In this document: in pieces, positions 37,976 to 47,644 of the stretch
Position numbering within the stretch: position 1 is the first letter of the stretch
How the letters are laid out: every line of letters starts with the position of its first letter
Source: Autumnicola sp041679265
GTDB lineage: Bacteria; Bacteroidota; Bacteroidia; Flavobacteriales; Flavobacteriaceae
DNA length: 64,000 nt
Assembly: GCF_041679265.1 (NCBI RefSeq)
Contig: NZ_JBGFSM010000003.1
Coordinates: 186,001-250,000, forward strand
Direction of reading: 5' to 3'
Notes under the pieces: generated by a model
What the model saw: only the letters and a program-made list of their open reading frames with translations
Told to the model about the DNA's origin: nothing
Database searches by the model: none
Program-made: the position numbers and the translations under genes

Positions 37976-40900
37976 ATGATTAAAATACTCGAAAACCATT
38001 GCAATGCAGAAAACGGTTTGCTTTTGTTCGACCCACCTACCGGTTCAGGTAAAACGTATAACGTTTTAAAATGGATTTTTGAAAATTATAAGACACATTG
38101 TAAAGAAGGTCGCAAAATTTTCTTCATTACTAACTTAAAGAAAAACCTTCCTTTAGATGATTTAAGGAACGACCATTTTGCGAAAAACAACAAAGTCGAC
38201 GATTTTAATAAACACGTCCTTTTTCTTGACTCTAATATGGGTTTCGTATTGAAAAATTTTGACGAAATCAAAGATAATATTCCTGAATATTTCGGTAAAC
38301 TACAGGCCTTTAAAAGCCTACGGAATCAAGTGCGCTTGGTCAACAATTTAAAATCTTCAAACAAATTCAAGGATGTTTTAAATGCTGCTGAAAATGAACT
38401 TAGAAACAAATATGAGCCTGAATTTAGAAGAAGAATAGAGCTGTATTTAAAAGAAAATTATCCCAATAAAAAAGAACGTTTAAAGGCCATAAAAACTGAG
38501 CCCAATTTAAAGTGGGTAGGCACATTGTATCCATCGGTTTTTTCTTCTGAACGTAAGATTTTCTTTTTGAGCATAAGTAAATTTTATGCTCAAAACAGCA
38601 CCCTTGTAGAACCTTCTTACCACTTTATTAACCACGATATTACTAAAGATGCTATCATTTTTATAGACGAAATTGACGCTACGAAAGACAGCATACTATC
38701 TAACATTATTGATAAAGGCAAACGCCAGCGAATAGATTACATTCATTTGTTCAATGAAATCTTTTGGGCACTTTCAAACAATACACTTCCTGTGGATTTT
38801 TTGGAACATTCAAAAAATAGACAACAGCAAATTGATAAAGGCTACAACTACAAAGATTTAAAAGACATTGAAAATGTTCTAAAGGCGATGGCTGCTGAAA
38901 TTGTAGAGAAATACAATGTAATGTATAGTTTCAAGACAACAATGGCACCCAATGTTTCAAGAGAACGCAACCTATTGTTTCACGACTTTCAGTACCACGC
39001 AGTTTACCGCAACAATAATAAATACATTGAAATTGATACTGATTTTGGAAAGCGAATGAACCTATTGCAGTTTACCAATGAGAAACCTGTAGATAACTCA
39101 TTAAACATCATTACGCTGCTCAATCAAATAAAGGGCTATGTTAGGTATTTTCAGGGTGCGGTAAAGAGTTTGGCACAAAATTATCAAGAAACCATAAATG
39201 AGCGCCGTATCGCATCCACATCACAAGAATCTGAATATGCTTATGATTTAGCGTTAAGCACCGTACTTGAAGAATTTAGGCTGGAAGGCAAGTACAAAGC
39301 ATTTATTATGGACAGCATTCTTTCGGAAAGAGAAAATGCAAATCAATCTGACAAAAACAAACCGCAAATACGTTATGATTTTAGTGTATATGAAAACGGC
39401 TTTAGATACTTCGACTTTATTGACGATGAGCAGCACGAAACAATTACCAAAACCTTTATCTATGATTTTAATAGTACCCCAGAGAAGTTTTTGTTAAAAC
39501 TTGCTGAGAGGGCTAAAGTTATAGGTATTTCTGCCACTGCCAATATTGAAACCGTAACAGGTAATTATGACATAAGTTATTTAAAGAAACAATTGGGCTC
39601 TTCCTTCTTTGAGCTCAATAGTGATGAAAAAGAACATCTTAAAAGTTTTATTGAAAAACAGAACGAAAATTACAAGGACGTAACCATACATCCTATCTGG
39701 ATAAAAAATTACAGTACCGAAGCCGAAGTAGCAGAAGGTTTTTTAAAATTGATTGAAGACAAAGAATTGGTGCGTCATATTATAGGTAAAATAGATAATC
39801 CAAACCCATTTATTCAAAATAGATACCTACGAATTGCTCAGGCATTTGATAAGTTCCTCTTATATCAGGATATCAAGGCAATGCTTTGTTTGTTGAACAA
39901 AGAGCCTAAAAAATGGGATGATAAACTACGTATTTCTACACTCGAAGAGATTTTCGATATTCTTATTGAAAAACACAATACCAAAGATATCTTCACTCAG
40001 AAAGATGATGACAGCGATGAATTGGTGTACAGCGTTAAAAATTCGTACAGAATTATTAATAGTGCAGATTTCGATTTGAAAAAAGAAGATTTTACAGACC
40101 GATTGCATCGTGGCCAAAAGCTATTTTTAATATCAATGTACCAAACCGTGGGTGCTGGTCAAAATCTTCAGTATGTTTCGCCTGACACCGCAGAACTTGT
40201 AGATGTGCGCAGTAGTGAACTTCCAAAATACAATTTGGATAAAACCGACATCAATGCTATCTATCTGGACAAGCCCACGCATCTTATTCAGCTTATTAAT
40301 AAACAGCTTGATGAAGAAGGCTTTATTAGATATCTATTTCAATTGGAATTTTTACTGGAAGCAGGTAGAATCTCAATGGCAACGCTAAAAAGTGAGGTTA
40401 CCAGAGCATTTGAAAACTTAATGGCATCACTTAATTCCAATGGAATTCCCAAACGTAGTAAAGCTTCACTTTATGATGACTACAATATAAAGCAGCATTA
40501 TTCCAAATTTATAATTCAAGCCATTGGGCGGATTTGCCGAACCAACTTGAAAGCAAAGAATATCTATATCTTGGCAGATGATGAACTACAAAATCATATT
40601 GCATCCTTTGATATTGAAAACAATGTAGTTCTTAAGGAATTTAAAGCCTTGGTCTCTTCTTGTCGAAAGCATACAACGGAAATAGAAACTGACGAAGTTT
40701 TTGTGAATAAAGCCATAATGGCCAATAGAAAAACCCTATCCAGAATATTGCGTTTTATCCGCAGAGATTGGGAATGGCGTGATAAAGATATTAAGGAATG
40801 GCAGCAGTTAAGAGAACTCTGTCTCATCTATCCAACAATGACCAAGGAATGTTCAAAAAACTTGATTAGAGTTCTGGATGTCTATGTAGAATTACCATCA

Positions 40901-41503
40901 ATGGGCAACAGTTACAGTTATGAAGAAGAAAACGATTTTCAATCCATCACAATTGATTTCAATAACAAATTGCCAGCGAAGGTTTCCGAAACATCAGCGC
41001 GATTACAGTCTATGCTATCCATCCCAGGTTTAAAACAACATTTTGAAGGAAAGCAATACGCGACGGAATTTAATAATGGATCTTTTATGTTGAGCCCAGT
41101 CTTATTTCATAATATCTACAAAGGTGCTTTGGGTGAGGAAGCCGGACGTTTCATCTTTGAGAACGAACTACAAATTCCACTTGAAGAAATGCCAAAAGAA
41201 CACTTTGAATTGTTTGATTTCAGGATTAGAGAAACGGATATCTATGTAGATTTTAAACATTGGCAGGAATACACCGAGTTTGATGCTACAAAAATTCAAG
41301 ATAAAATATTGAGCAAATTAAGTAGAGTTAATGGGTCCAGAGCACTAATAGTAAACGTTCTTGCCGTAAATAATTACAGGACCATTACTGGTATAGATGG
41401 TAAGATTGTGGAAATAGGCAATTTATATGAAGAAGAGAACAAAAGTTACAACACTCAAGCCATCAAGAAAATTTTAGAAATCTATGGAAAAAGTAAAGAT
41501 TAA
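37976..41503 (+). CDS. Large SF2 helicase with C-terminal nuclease-like domain, unrecognised family
   Basis: The 1175-residue protein has Walker A DPPTGSGKT at 19-27, very close to the start, a DEID box (IIFIDEIDATKD) at about 230, motif III-like ISATANIE at about 520, and motif VI QAIGRICR at about 848. A long helical insert separates motifs I and II. Near 1080-1095 the sequence FELFDFRIRETDIYVDFKHW resembles a PD-(D/E)xK core with Asp and a Asp-x-Lys pair. I cannot place it in a named defence family. It overlaps the next gene by 20 bases, so the two form a coupled pair. A DNA-processing defence or repair role is inferred. Confidence 0.65.
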   Translation: MIKILENHCNAENGLLLFDPPTGSGKTYNVLKWIFENYKTHCKEGRKIFFITNLKKNLPLDDLRNDHFAKNNKVDDFNKHVLFLDSNMGFVLKNFDEIKDNIPEYFGKLQAFKSLRNQVRLVNNLKSSNKFKDVLNAAENELRNKYEPEFRRRIELYLKENYPNKKERLKAIKTEPNLKWVGTLYPSVFSSERKIFFLSISKFYAQNSTLVEPSYHFINHDITKDAIIFIDEIDATKDSILSNIIDKGKRQRIDYIHLFNEIFWALSNNTLPVDFLEHSKNRQQQIDKGYNYKDLKDIENVLKAMAAEIVEKYNVMYSFKTTMAPNVSRERNLLFHDFQYHAVYRNNNKYIEIDTDFGKRMNLLQFTNEKPVDNSLNIITLLNQIKGYVRYFQGAVKSLAQNYQETINERRIASTSQESEYAYDLALSTVLEEFRLEGKYKAFIMDSILSERENANQSDKNKPQIRYDFSVYENGFRYFDFIDDEQHETITKTFIYDFNSTPEKFLLKLAERAKVIGISATANIETVTGNYDISYLKKQLGSSFFELNSDEKEHLKSFIEKQNENYKDVTIHPIWIKNYSTEAEVAEGFLKLIEDKELVRHIIGKIDNPNPFIQNRYLRIAQAFDKFLLYQDIKAMLCLLNKEPKKWDDKLRISTLEEIFDILIEKHNTKDIFTQKDDDSDELVYSVKNSYRIINSADFDLKKEDFTDRLHRGQKLFLISMYQTVGAGQNLQYVSPDTAELVDVRSSELPKYNLDKTDINAIYLDKPTHLIQLINKQLDEEGFIRYLFQLEFLLEAGRISMATLKSEVTRAFENLMASLNSNGIPKRSKASLYDDYNIKQHYSKFIIQAIGRICRTNLKAKNIYILADDELQNHIASFDIENNVVLKEFKALVSSCRKHTTEIETDEVFVNKAIMANRKTLSRILRFIRRDWEWRDKDIKEWQQLRELCLIYPTMTKECSKNLIRVLDVYVELPSMGNSYSYEEENDFQSITIDFNNKLPAKVSETSARLQSMLSIPGLKQHFEGKQYATEFNNGSFMLSPVLFHNIYKGALGEEAGRFIFENELQIPLEEMPKEHFELFDFRIRETDIYVDFKHWQEYTEFDATKIQDKILSKLSRVNGSRALIVNVLAVNNYRTITGIDGKIVEIGNLYEEENKSYNTQAIKKILEIYGKSKD

Positions 41504-43514
41504 CATTATAAACCCAAAGCTAAACTATCTCAATATTGATAAAGTTTTCAGTATTGTTCGGTTTACCACGTCCGAAAAATATATTCCATTTGGGGCACAA
41601 TTTATAGATGTATTCTCACAAAATATTAAGGCCAAAAGTGTGGTTTTTGAAAATGGCCGCTCTCTTTATACGCTTTTCGCGAAAGCGGAATTAGAAAACA
41701 TCAATCTTAGAGCGGAAATTGATAAAATAGAAGGTGCAGAAGTCTTGACTTTTTCGGTTTTAAAAAACAGCGAAATCCAGCAGATTCCAGTACATCTATT
41801 AGTTCAACTATTAGTAAATTCTTTGAGCTCGCCAGAGAACAATCGCCTTCGGTTCAACAATTTAACAGGTAAATTATTTCTTTATAATGAATCACTTTTT
41901 GAACGTAGAAAGTTTAAAGATGATAGACTGATAACTAAAATTCCGGCAATTGAATTTAAGGTACATTGTGATTTGAACTTAGAATTGCGCACTACAACTT
42001 TTACAAGCCTTTTATTAAAAACAAAACTTGACTTTTCCAGAAAGTCTTTGCATAAATACGCTAAATATACCTACTCGCACGCCACCAAATCAATGCGTAG
42101 AATTATAGATGGTGAGAACTTTGATGCCAAAGATGTTTTTATAATCAAGCAAGAGCCCAGAAAGAAAACAATCATTCCATTCTTGGATTTTAATGAATTG
42201 GATTCCTTTCAGGAAAGTAAAATGGGTTTTATGTCCGAAACCCTGGAAAAAATTGAAGACAAGCTAAGTGAGTATTTGCAATTAGCTTTCAATGAAACGT
42301 CCGTCAAAGATACCTTTAGAACTGCTGACCAAAACCAACAGGATATCAATTCAATAATATCACAGACAAAAAAAACCGTACATATCATAAATGCAGTTGG
42401 CGAAACGGCAGACGATTACATTGAAGTTTTTCAGGATACATTAAAGTCAATTTTACCCACAATTAAAGCAACAATCTCTGACAACCATAAAAAACAGGCC
42501 TTGAACATTCGCTTGTTGCACAACAAGCACTACTACGACAAAAACGGAATACAAGATAAGTATGACGCCTCATTGATAAACACACAGCACCTCACAATAG
42601 AAGATTTTAAATATAATAATACGAATGCTGTAAAGGCGATTTTAAAAGAGCTGTTAATTAAGAATGATATAGAGAAAAAGCAAGTGTCTATTTTAGATTG
42701 GGCTCAATACAATTTTACAGATGATTTTGTGTTCGGCATCAAAGATGACGAGCAGTTTATCTTTTTAAAAATAACTTCATCTGGAAAGATGCAGTTTGAG
42801 ATTAAGGAACAGACATTATTCAACCAGTCTGAATTTGATGACTTAATTTCAATTTTTGATGAAGATTCCACGGTTGAAGGCGTTGTTAAAAATCATTTAG
42901 AACACATCAATGTTATCAAAAGGACGGGCTTATATACGCTTCCAAATTTCAAAGAAATCTATGGTCAGCTCAAAGCCGAAAATAAAAACGAAAACTTCAA
43001 AATGTCTGATGTTAAGCAATGGCTTTCAGAAACTGATTTAGAAGAAAAACATAAAGATTATTACCAGTCACTTTTTAATAATTGGACCGAAGAATTCATT
43101 TCAAAATCAAACCTTTTACAGATAATAGACCATCGTTCGGTAAAGAAAAGACTATCAAAACACATTCAGGATAATACCGGAATCGTAGTTAAGTCTTATA
43201 TGCGAGATAAGACAAAATATGACTTAATGGATAGCAACCTTGATATTCATTCATATTACGAAGACGGTAAGTTGTTCTATTACGTGGGAACCATAGGTGA
43301 TGGGATGCGTACAAAAATTGGCCGAGCATCAATTATTCGCGAAATATCAGGATTTTCAGATGCGCCAGTCTTTTTTGATGAGATGTTACCCTTAATGAAT
43401 GTAGATTTTGTAAGATATGGCGACTTAACGGTAATACCTTTTCCATTTAAATATATAAGAGAATGGGTACTTTTAAATAAAAAAAAGTCTCCTTCTAAAA
43501 GAAAGAATAGTTGA
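41484..43514 (+). CDS. Unrecognised partner protein of the large helicase
   Basis: The 676-residue protein starts inside the end of the helicase gene. I see no known catalytic motif. Its N-terminal third is strand-rich, the middle is helical (about 230-330), and about residues 340-370 contain NIRLLHNKHYYDKNGIQDKY followed by QHLTIEDF, which look conserved in character. The C-terminal region ends with YYVGTIGDGMRTKIGRASI and a hydrophobic FPFKYIREWVLL. The size and mix of strands and helices leave open a PIWI-like or other nucleic-acid-binding fold, but I do not claim that. It is the best candidate for a new component. Confidence 0.6.
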   Translation: MEKVKINIINPKLNYLNIDKVFSIVRFTTSEKYIPFGAQFIDVFSQNIKAKSVVFENGRSLYTLFAKAELENINLRAEIDKIEGAEVLTFSVLKNSEIQQIPVHLLVQLLVNSLSSPENNRLRFNNLTGKLFLYNESLFERRKFKDDRLITKIPAIEFKVHCDLNLELRTTTFTSLLLKTKLDFSRKSLHKYAKYTYSHATKSMRRIIDGENFDAKDVFIIKQEPRKKTIIPFLDFNELDSFQESKMGFMSETLEKIEDKLSEYLQLAFNETSVKDTFRTADQNQQDINSIISQTKKTVHIINAVGETADDYIEVFQDTLKSILPTIKATISDNHKKQALNIRLLHNKHYYDKNGIQDKYDASLINTQHLTIEDFKYNNTNAVKAILKELLIKNDIEKKQVSILDWAQYNFTDDFVFGIKDDEQFIFLKITSSGKMQFEIKEQTLFNQSEFDDLISIFDEDSTVEGVVKNHLEHINVIKRTGLYTLPNFKEIYGQLKAENKNENFKMSDVKQWLSETDLEEKHKDYYQSLFNNWTEEFISKSNLLQIIDHRSVKKRLSKHIQDNTGIVVKSYMRDKTKYDLMDSNLDIHSYYEDGKLFYYVGTIGDGMRTKIGRASIIREISGFSDAPVFFDEMLPLMNVDFVRYGDLTVIPFPFKYIREWVLLNKKKSPSKRKNS

Positions 43515-43582
43515 AGAACCAGTAAAATCAGGTCATTTTTATTAAAATCATTCTAATCTTAACAGGTGCGAACTTCAATAAT

Positions 43583-45169
43583 TTACCCAAATATCGACCT
43601 CGCCTCCTCGTAAATCCTCTCAAAATTAGCCTCTATTTCAGCTTGTGTATAAAACATGGAATCATCCGGTAAATTACGTTCAATCTTCGGGATTTTAAAC
43701 TGTACTTTTTTATCCTTTCCATCGGCATATGTGATAAATTCGCCTTGTTTTAAACGAAAGAAGGAATCGGCCCTTACTTTTGCCATTTCCCGCTCTCCTA
43801 TAGATATTTTAGTATCAAAATCCAGTCCTTCTCCCCTCATTACCGTCCTGGTTTCCCCTTTTACAATTTCGAAAAATCGTTCATAATATTTAGCTGTGTC
43901 CGGGTCGTTCACCTTTCCGAAAAACTGATAGGACAGATTGGCCAGAATAGCTTTGCTGGCTTTATCGCCGTACATCATATCATTCTGGATCTTATCCTGC
44001 ATTACATAAACCGTAGCGATATCATAGCTTCTTAATGTAGCCGGGATTCTGTGCATATTAAGCAATCTAATCGTGGAAGCCTCTTCCATTAAAAGGAAAG
44101 AAGAATTAGAGTTTCGAACACTCATTTGCTTGGTAATAGTATGCAGTATAGTTGCTATTACAGGAGAATAGGCTGTTTCGTACTTGGGATTGTTCACCAG
44201 GGAAATAACCGCTGGATTTTCCGGATGATTTATATTGAGGGGAACTTCATCTGCAGATAAGGCCATGAAAATTTGTTTAGTACTGATCTTTTTCAGGGCA
44301 TTGGCCAGCGTACTTTTTACCCCTGCCGTCTGCCTTTCCGAATCTTTCCCACTAATAAATGCGCTGGCCATGGCGCGGGAAGTAGGATTGGTCTCTAAAA
44401 AAGCAATCAGGCTATCGGTATCCAGAATTTGATAAATCAGAATTAAATGTGGCAGGCTGCAGTATTGGGGATAGGAAGTCTTAAGTTTCCAAATGAGTCC
44501 GCCTACCAGGCCTTCCGCAGCATCATTAAAGAACTTATTGGTACCGGTCGCACCTGATTCTTTTTGCTCCAAAAGATTTTCAATGAGCACCCTGGAAATC
44601 TCGTTCACACTCTCCTCATTTTCCAGATATCTGGGTGCGATGGGATTTACTCTATGCAGTATTTTATCAAAGGAAACCACATAAAAGGGAATATCGGGAT
44701 TATTGAAAAGTGGATAGGCCATTTCCGTAATCTCAAAATTTTTATAATCGTGGATCACCCCACTAAAGGAGTAGTTGCTGAAATGTTTTAAAAAACCATG
44801 AACCACACTTTCCGTTTTACCACTTCCGGAAGCTCCAATAATTGAAGCTCCTCGCATGATATTTTTAATTTGAAATTTTCCGTGATTTATTTTAAAAACC
44901 ACCTTGTATTTTGCTTCAGAAGCCCCATCATCGTCCCTATTAATGAATACATAAAGGGCGGTATTTCCCAATAATAGCGGACAGCCATAATAAAGCACGA
45001 GACTAGATAAATCGCTTAAATCCAGACCCGGGTATGCCATAAGAAATATCATAATGACGGTGATCATTAGGTTAATCATAAAAGCAAACTTGGAGATCCT
45101 GTAAATCAGAAAAAACAGGATATGAAGTACTAACAGTATGGCAATTATAGTGAATAGCGTCGTTATCAT
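43583..45169 (-). CDS. mobC: MobC/TraD-like coupling protein (VirD4 family)
   Basis: The 528-residue ATPase links the relaxosome to the secretion channel. Two or three N-terminal membrane helices (about 3-75) are followed by Walker A GASGSGKTE at 112-120, and the FtsK/TraG-type ATPase core (FLLMEEASTIRLL near 350). It is at the end of a minus-strand operon with the relaxase and BtgA, the usual MobABC order in Bacteroidetes elements. It converges on the helicase pair with about 70 bases between. Confidence 0.9.
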   Translation of the reverse strand: MITTLFTIIAILLVLHILFFLIYRISKFAFMINLMITVIMIFLMAYPGLDLSDLSSLVLYYGCPLLLGNTALYVFINRDDDGASEAKYKVVFKINHGKFQIKNIMRGASIIGASGSGKTESVVHGFLKHFSNYSFSGVIHDYKNFEITEMAYPLFNNPDIPFYVVSFDKILHRVNPIAPRYLENEESVNEISRVLIENLLEQKESGATGTNKFFNDAAEGLVGGLIWKLKTSYPQYCSLPHLILIYQILDTDSLIAFLETNPTSRAMASAFISGKDSERQTAGVKSTLANALKKISTKQIFMALSADEVPLNINHPENPAVISLVNNPKYETAYSPVIATILHTITKQMSVRNSNSSFLLMEEASTIRLLNMHRIPATLRSYDIATVYVMQDKIQNDMMYGDKASKAILANLSYQFFGKVNDPDTAKYYERFFEIVKGETRTVMRGEGLDFDTKISIGEREMAKVRADSFFRLKQGEFITYADGKDKKVQFKIPKIERNLPDDSMFYTQAEIEANFERIYEEARSIFG

Positions 45170-45179
45170 AATTCTTAAA

Positions 45180-46211
45180 TTAGATTCCTATTGAACCAGA
45201 GCGGATAGCCGTATCTACCCCTTGTTTTATTTTATTGAATACTTTTAAAGCCAACTGTACTTTGTTGGTAGGGATCTTTGGTAGCATGGGCATCCCGGAT
45301 TCCCTTAACATCTTAACTGCGATTGCTTTTTCACTGGTCGGTAAACCAATAAGTGCGGAGAAATACATTTTCGGATTTTTAATAAACTCTTTCCTGGCCT
45401 GATAGGTTTCGACAAAATTTCGCTGATACTGAAAGGTTCTATCAAAGGTTTGTTCTGCCCTGGAAAAAAACTGATCACGGTCAAAACCCCTTTTCACCAG
45501 TTTCCCGTTCATTTCCACTTCCGAAGACTTGTATTTGCTTCCCGGGGACAGACTATAGGAATTGGAGACATCCTTTCGGCTAACAATAATGTGGATATGG
45601 CTTTGGTTACCTTCCTTGGGCATCCCCTGAACAATTCGTTCCCCACCCTGCTGATGTGGTGCTTGCTTTTCCAATTTGATGATCTTTTTTTCAAGGCTTG
45701 GAATATTACCCTCTATTTCACCACGTTTAATTTTTTGAATGTCGTCTTTACATTTTAGAATTCTGGTGGCATAAGGCTGGTTTTCTTTTACCTGACGATC
45801 CGTTCCTTTAAAAGCACGCTGATGTTCGATTTTTGCATAATATTTAATATCATTTGCTGTAATGGCCCTACCATTGATTTCACGGTTAAAGCAGGCCGCA
45901 TAATCTTTTATGAGCTCGCGGGTATAGCGTTTGAGATCTTCACTACTGTTTTGCAATCTTTTTAGTTCATATGGAGACGGGCTTACGGTAATGGCATAAA
46001 ACTTAGGCTCGACTTTTTTCAATTTTGCAATATTTCCGTCAATTTCCTGAACTACTTCCCTCGCAGAAATACCCTCCCTGTCCTGATTAAAGAAATGTTC
46101 CAGATCCTCCTGTTCCACACCTTCATTCTCTTTTTCCAGATAATCCACATAATCTCCTGAACTCTGTGAAAACGTGCCGCCTAATTTTTGAGCTGAAATA
46201 GTGATATACAT
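45180..46211 (-). CDS. mobB: Relaxase, DUF5712-type mobilization protein
   Basis: The relaxase nicks the origin of transfer and stays bound to the strand. From the ATG at 46211 the protein has about 343 residues. It shows a histidine triad-like HIHIIVSRKD (His at about 205 and 207), typical of the metal site, and candidate tyrosines near YYAKIEH. It fits DUF5712 proteins found in Bacteroidetes conjugative elements. The upstream start at 46241 lies inside the btgA end. Operon with MobC and BtgA. Confidence 0.8.
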   Translation of the reverse strand: MYITISAQKLGGTFSQSSGDYVDYLEKENEGVEQEDLEHFFNQDREGISAREVVQEIDGNIAKLKKVEPKFYAITVSPSPYELKRLQNSSEDLKRYTRELIKDYAACFNREINGRAITANDIKYYAKIEHQRAFKGTDRQVKENQPYATRILKCKDDIQKIKRGEIEGNIPSLEKKIIKLEKQAPHQQGGERIVQGMPKEGNQSHIHIIVSRKDVSNSYSLSPGSKYKSSEVEMNGKLVKRGFDRDQFFSRAEQTFDRTFQYQRNFVETYQARKEFIKNPKMYFSALIGLPTSEKAIAVKMLRESGMPMLPKIPTNKVQLALKVFNKIKQGVDTAIRSGSIGI

Positions 46212-46221
46212 ATTTCGATTT

Positions 46222-46572
46222 TTAATATTTATTCTGATCATCCTTCCGAGAACTATTTTTTTCCAGTATCAGGGTTTTCTTTTTTGGTTCATTCCCTTCC
46301 AAAAGGGATTGCAAAATCGCCAGGGTGGGATTGGCTTTATTTTTTTCCACATCCTTCATAATGGCGATAATGGCGTTCATTCTTTTTTTCAATGAGTTCT
46401 CTATTTTTCTTCCAGTTGGACCTAATTTTTCTTTCGGAGAAATCTCGTTGTAGAAGAAAAAATCAAGCATGGTAGCCAGGGCTTCTGAATGGGTTTTAAA
46501 ATGGGTACGTGAGAATTCCTGAAAACGTTCCGCGGTTTTTTTCTTAAATCGAATATTCTTAAAAGGCTCCAT
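46222..46572 (-). CDS. btgA: BfmA/BtgA-family mobilization protein
   Basis: From the ATG at 46572 the protein has 116 residues. It begins EPFKNIRFKKKTAERFQEF, a ribbon-helix-helix-like start, followed by SEALATMLDFFFYNE, and has a basic C-terminus. These accessory relaxosome proteins bind the oriT region. I reject the upstream start at 46602 because the first 10 codons fall in the tandem repeat array. The array just upstream is a fitting binding site and would give self-control. Confidence 0.85.
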   Translation of the reverse strand: MEPFKNIRFKKKTAERFQEFSRTHFKTHSEALATMLDFFFYNEISPKEKLGPTGRKIENSLKKRMNAIIAIMKDVEKNKANPTLAILQSLLEGNEPKKKTLILEKNSSRKDDQNKY

Positions 46573-46591
46573 ATGTTCGCTGTTTTGATCA

Positions 46592-46688
46592 ATTTGCCGC
46601 AAATACCTGCCTGTTTACTGGGGTTTCAAGCCCATTTGCCGCAAATACCTGCCTGTTTACTGGGGTTTCAAGCCCATTTGCCGCAAAT
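46592..46688. repeat. Iteron-like tandem repeat, 42-base period, upstream of btgA
   Basis: A 42-base unit is present twice exactly (from 46592 and 46634) and a third time for its first 13 bases (46676-46688). Each start carries the palindrome ATTTGC-C-GCAAAT, giving three identical sites at four-turn spacing. A second inverted element, GGG...CCC, lies in each unit. Likely a BtgA binding array or part of oriT. Confidence 0.85.
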
Positions 46689-47072
46689 TTTAATTTTCAG
46701 GAAGTCTTAAACGATTTTAAATAACTGATTTACAGTGTTTTAAAATTAAAAGGCAATGTCTAACATCGCATAGCGTGTTACCCTCTTGCTATTCCTTTTT
46801 GTCCCGCCAGGCGGACAAAAAAATTATACAATCTGGCTAAACGCCAATTGCCTTTTTCTTAGAATTCAAGATTCCTTATAAAATAAATTGATGGGTATAG
46901 GGAGCAGCGAAAGTCAAAATAATAGGCTCACTATACGTAAATATAAACGCTGAAGATCAGCATTTTAAAGATAAGGAATTTTTATCAATTGAAATTTTCA
47001 AAGCATAAAAAAACATCTATGGAATTTCAGAGATGTTCTTTAGGTAATTTTTGCGATTATATATAATAGCAT
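46689..47072. promoter_or_regulatory. Probable origin of transfer region
   Basis: These 384 bases hold no gene. AAAAGGCAAT (46748-46757) and ATTGCCTTTT (46847-46856) form a perfect 10-base long-range inverted repeat. Inside lie a hairpin at 46761-46780 (TAACA/TGTTA with CGC/GCG) and a strong hairpin with TTTTTGTCC (46796-46804) and GGACAAAAA (46813-46821). Nested hairpins next to relaxosome genes and the iterons are what an oriT looks like in this group. The nick site cannot be read. Confidence 0.6.
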
Positions 47073-47525
47073 TTAAAGTATGCCTTCATCTGCAAAACTA
47101 AAATAATCACCATCGGGGGTCAGGATTAAATGATCAAGGATTTTAATGTCTAAAAGTTCCCCTGCCTTTTTAATTTTTTCGGTCAGGCGTTTATCTGCCT
47201 CACTGGGTTTTAAAGTTCCTGAAGGGTGATTATGAGAAATTATCAAATTCACCGCTAATGACTTTAATACTACCGCAAACAGGATGCGCAGATCTACAAG
47301 GGTGCCCGTAATCCCTCCGGTAGAAACTTCAAAAATACCCTTTACTCTATTGGCATTGTTCAAGAGCATGACTTTAAAACATTCCTGCAGTCCTATCTGG
47401 TCTTTATTCCACATATCAAATAATAGCTCTGCGGCATTTACTGAAGAAGTTATTTTTGGTGCCTGTGAGATTTTAAAATTACCCTGATATTTTATCGATA
47501 TTTCATTAACTTGTGCTTTACTCAT
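47073..47525 (-). CDS. RadC-like JAB/MPN domain protein
   Basis: The 150-residue protein has the JAMM metal motif: ISHNHPSGTLKPSEAD near 98-113. These RadC-like proteins are near-universal in Bacteroidetes mobile elements and plasmids but their reaction is unsettled; a peptidase or nuclease role has been proposed. It follows ssb on the same strand after a terminator. Confidence 0.93.
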   Translation of the reverse strand: MSKAQVNEISIKYQGNFKISQAPKITSSVNAAELLFDMWNKDQIGLQECFKVMLLNNANRVKGIFEVSTGGITGTLVDLRILFAVVLKSLAVNLIISHNHPSGTLKPSEADKRLTEKIKKAGELLDIKILDHLILTPDGDYFSFADEGIL

Positions 47526-47595
47526 AGCTTAATATTTTTAAGGAAATCGTGAATCTTCGATTTCATTTTAATTTGATTTAAAGGGTTGAAATGAA

Positions 47596-47635
47596 AAAAG
47601 AGGGCGTTACCGTGAGCAAGTTCCAGCCCTCTTTT
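47596..47635 (-). terminator. Terminator after ssb
   Basis: AAAAGAGGGC (47596-47605) pairs perfectly with GCCCTCTTTT (47626-47635) around a 20-base loop. Read on the minus strand it lies just after the ssb stop and ends in a T-rich run. Confidence 0.7.
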
Positions 47636-47644
47636 ATTTAACTG

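Noticed and set aside
37018..43514. Hachiman, DISARM or Druantia system
   Set aside because: The partner proteins show none of the domains I know for those systems; a helicase alone is not enough.
46592..46688. Regular repeats that could be a CRISPR array
   Set aside because: The whole 42-base unit repeats without variable spacers, and no cas gene is near. It is an iteron-like tandem repeat.
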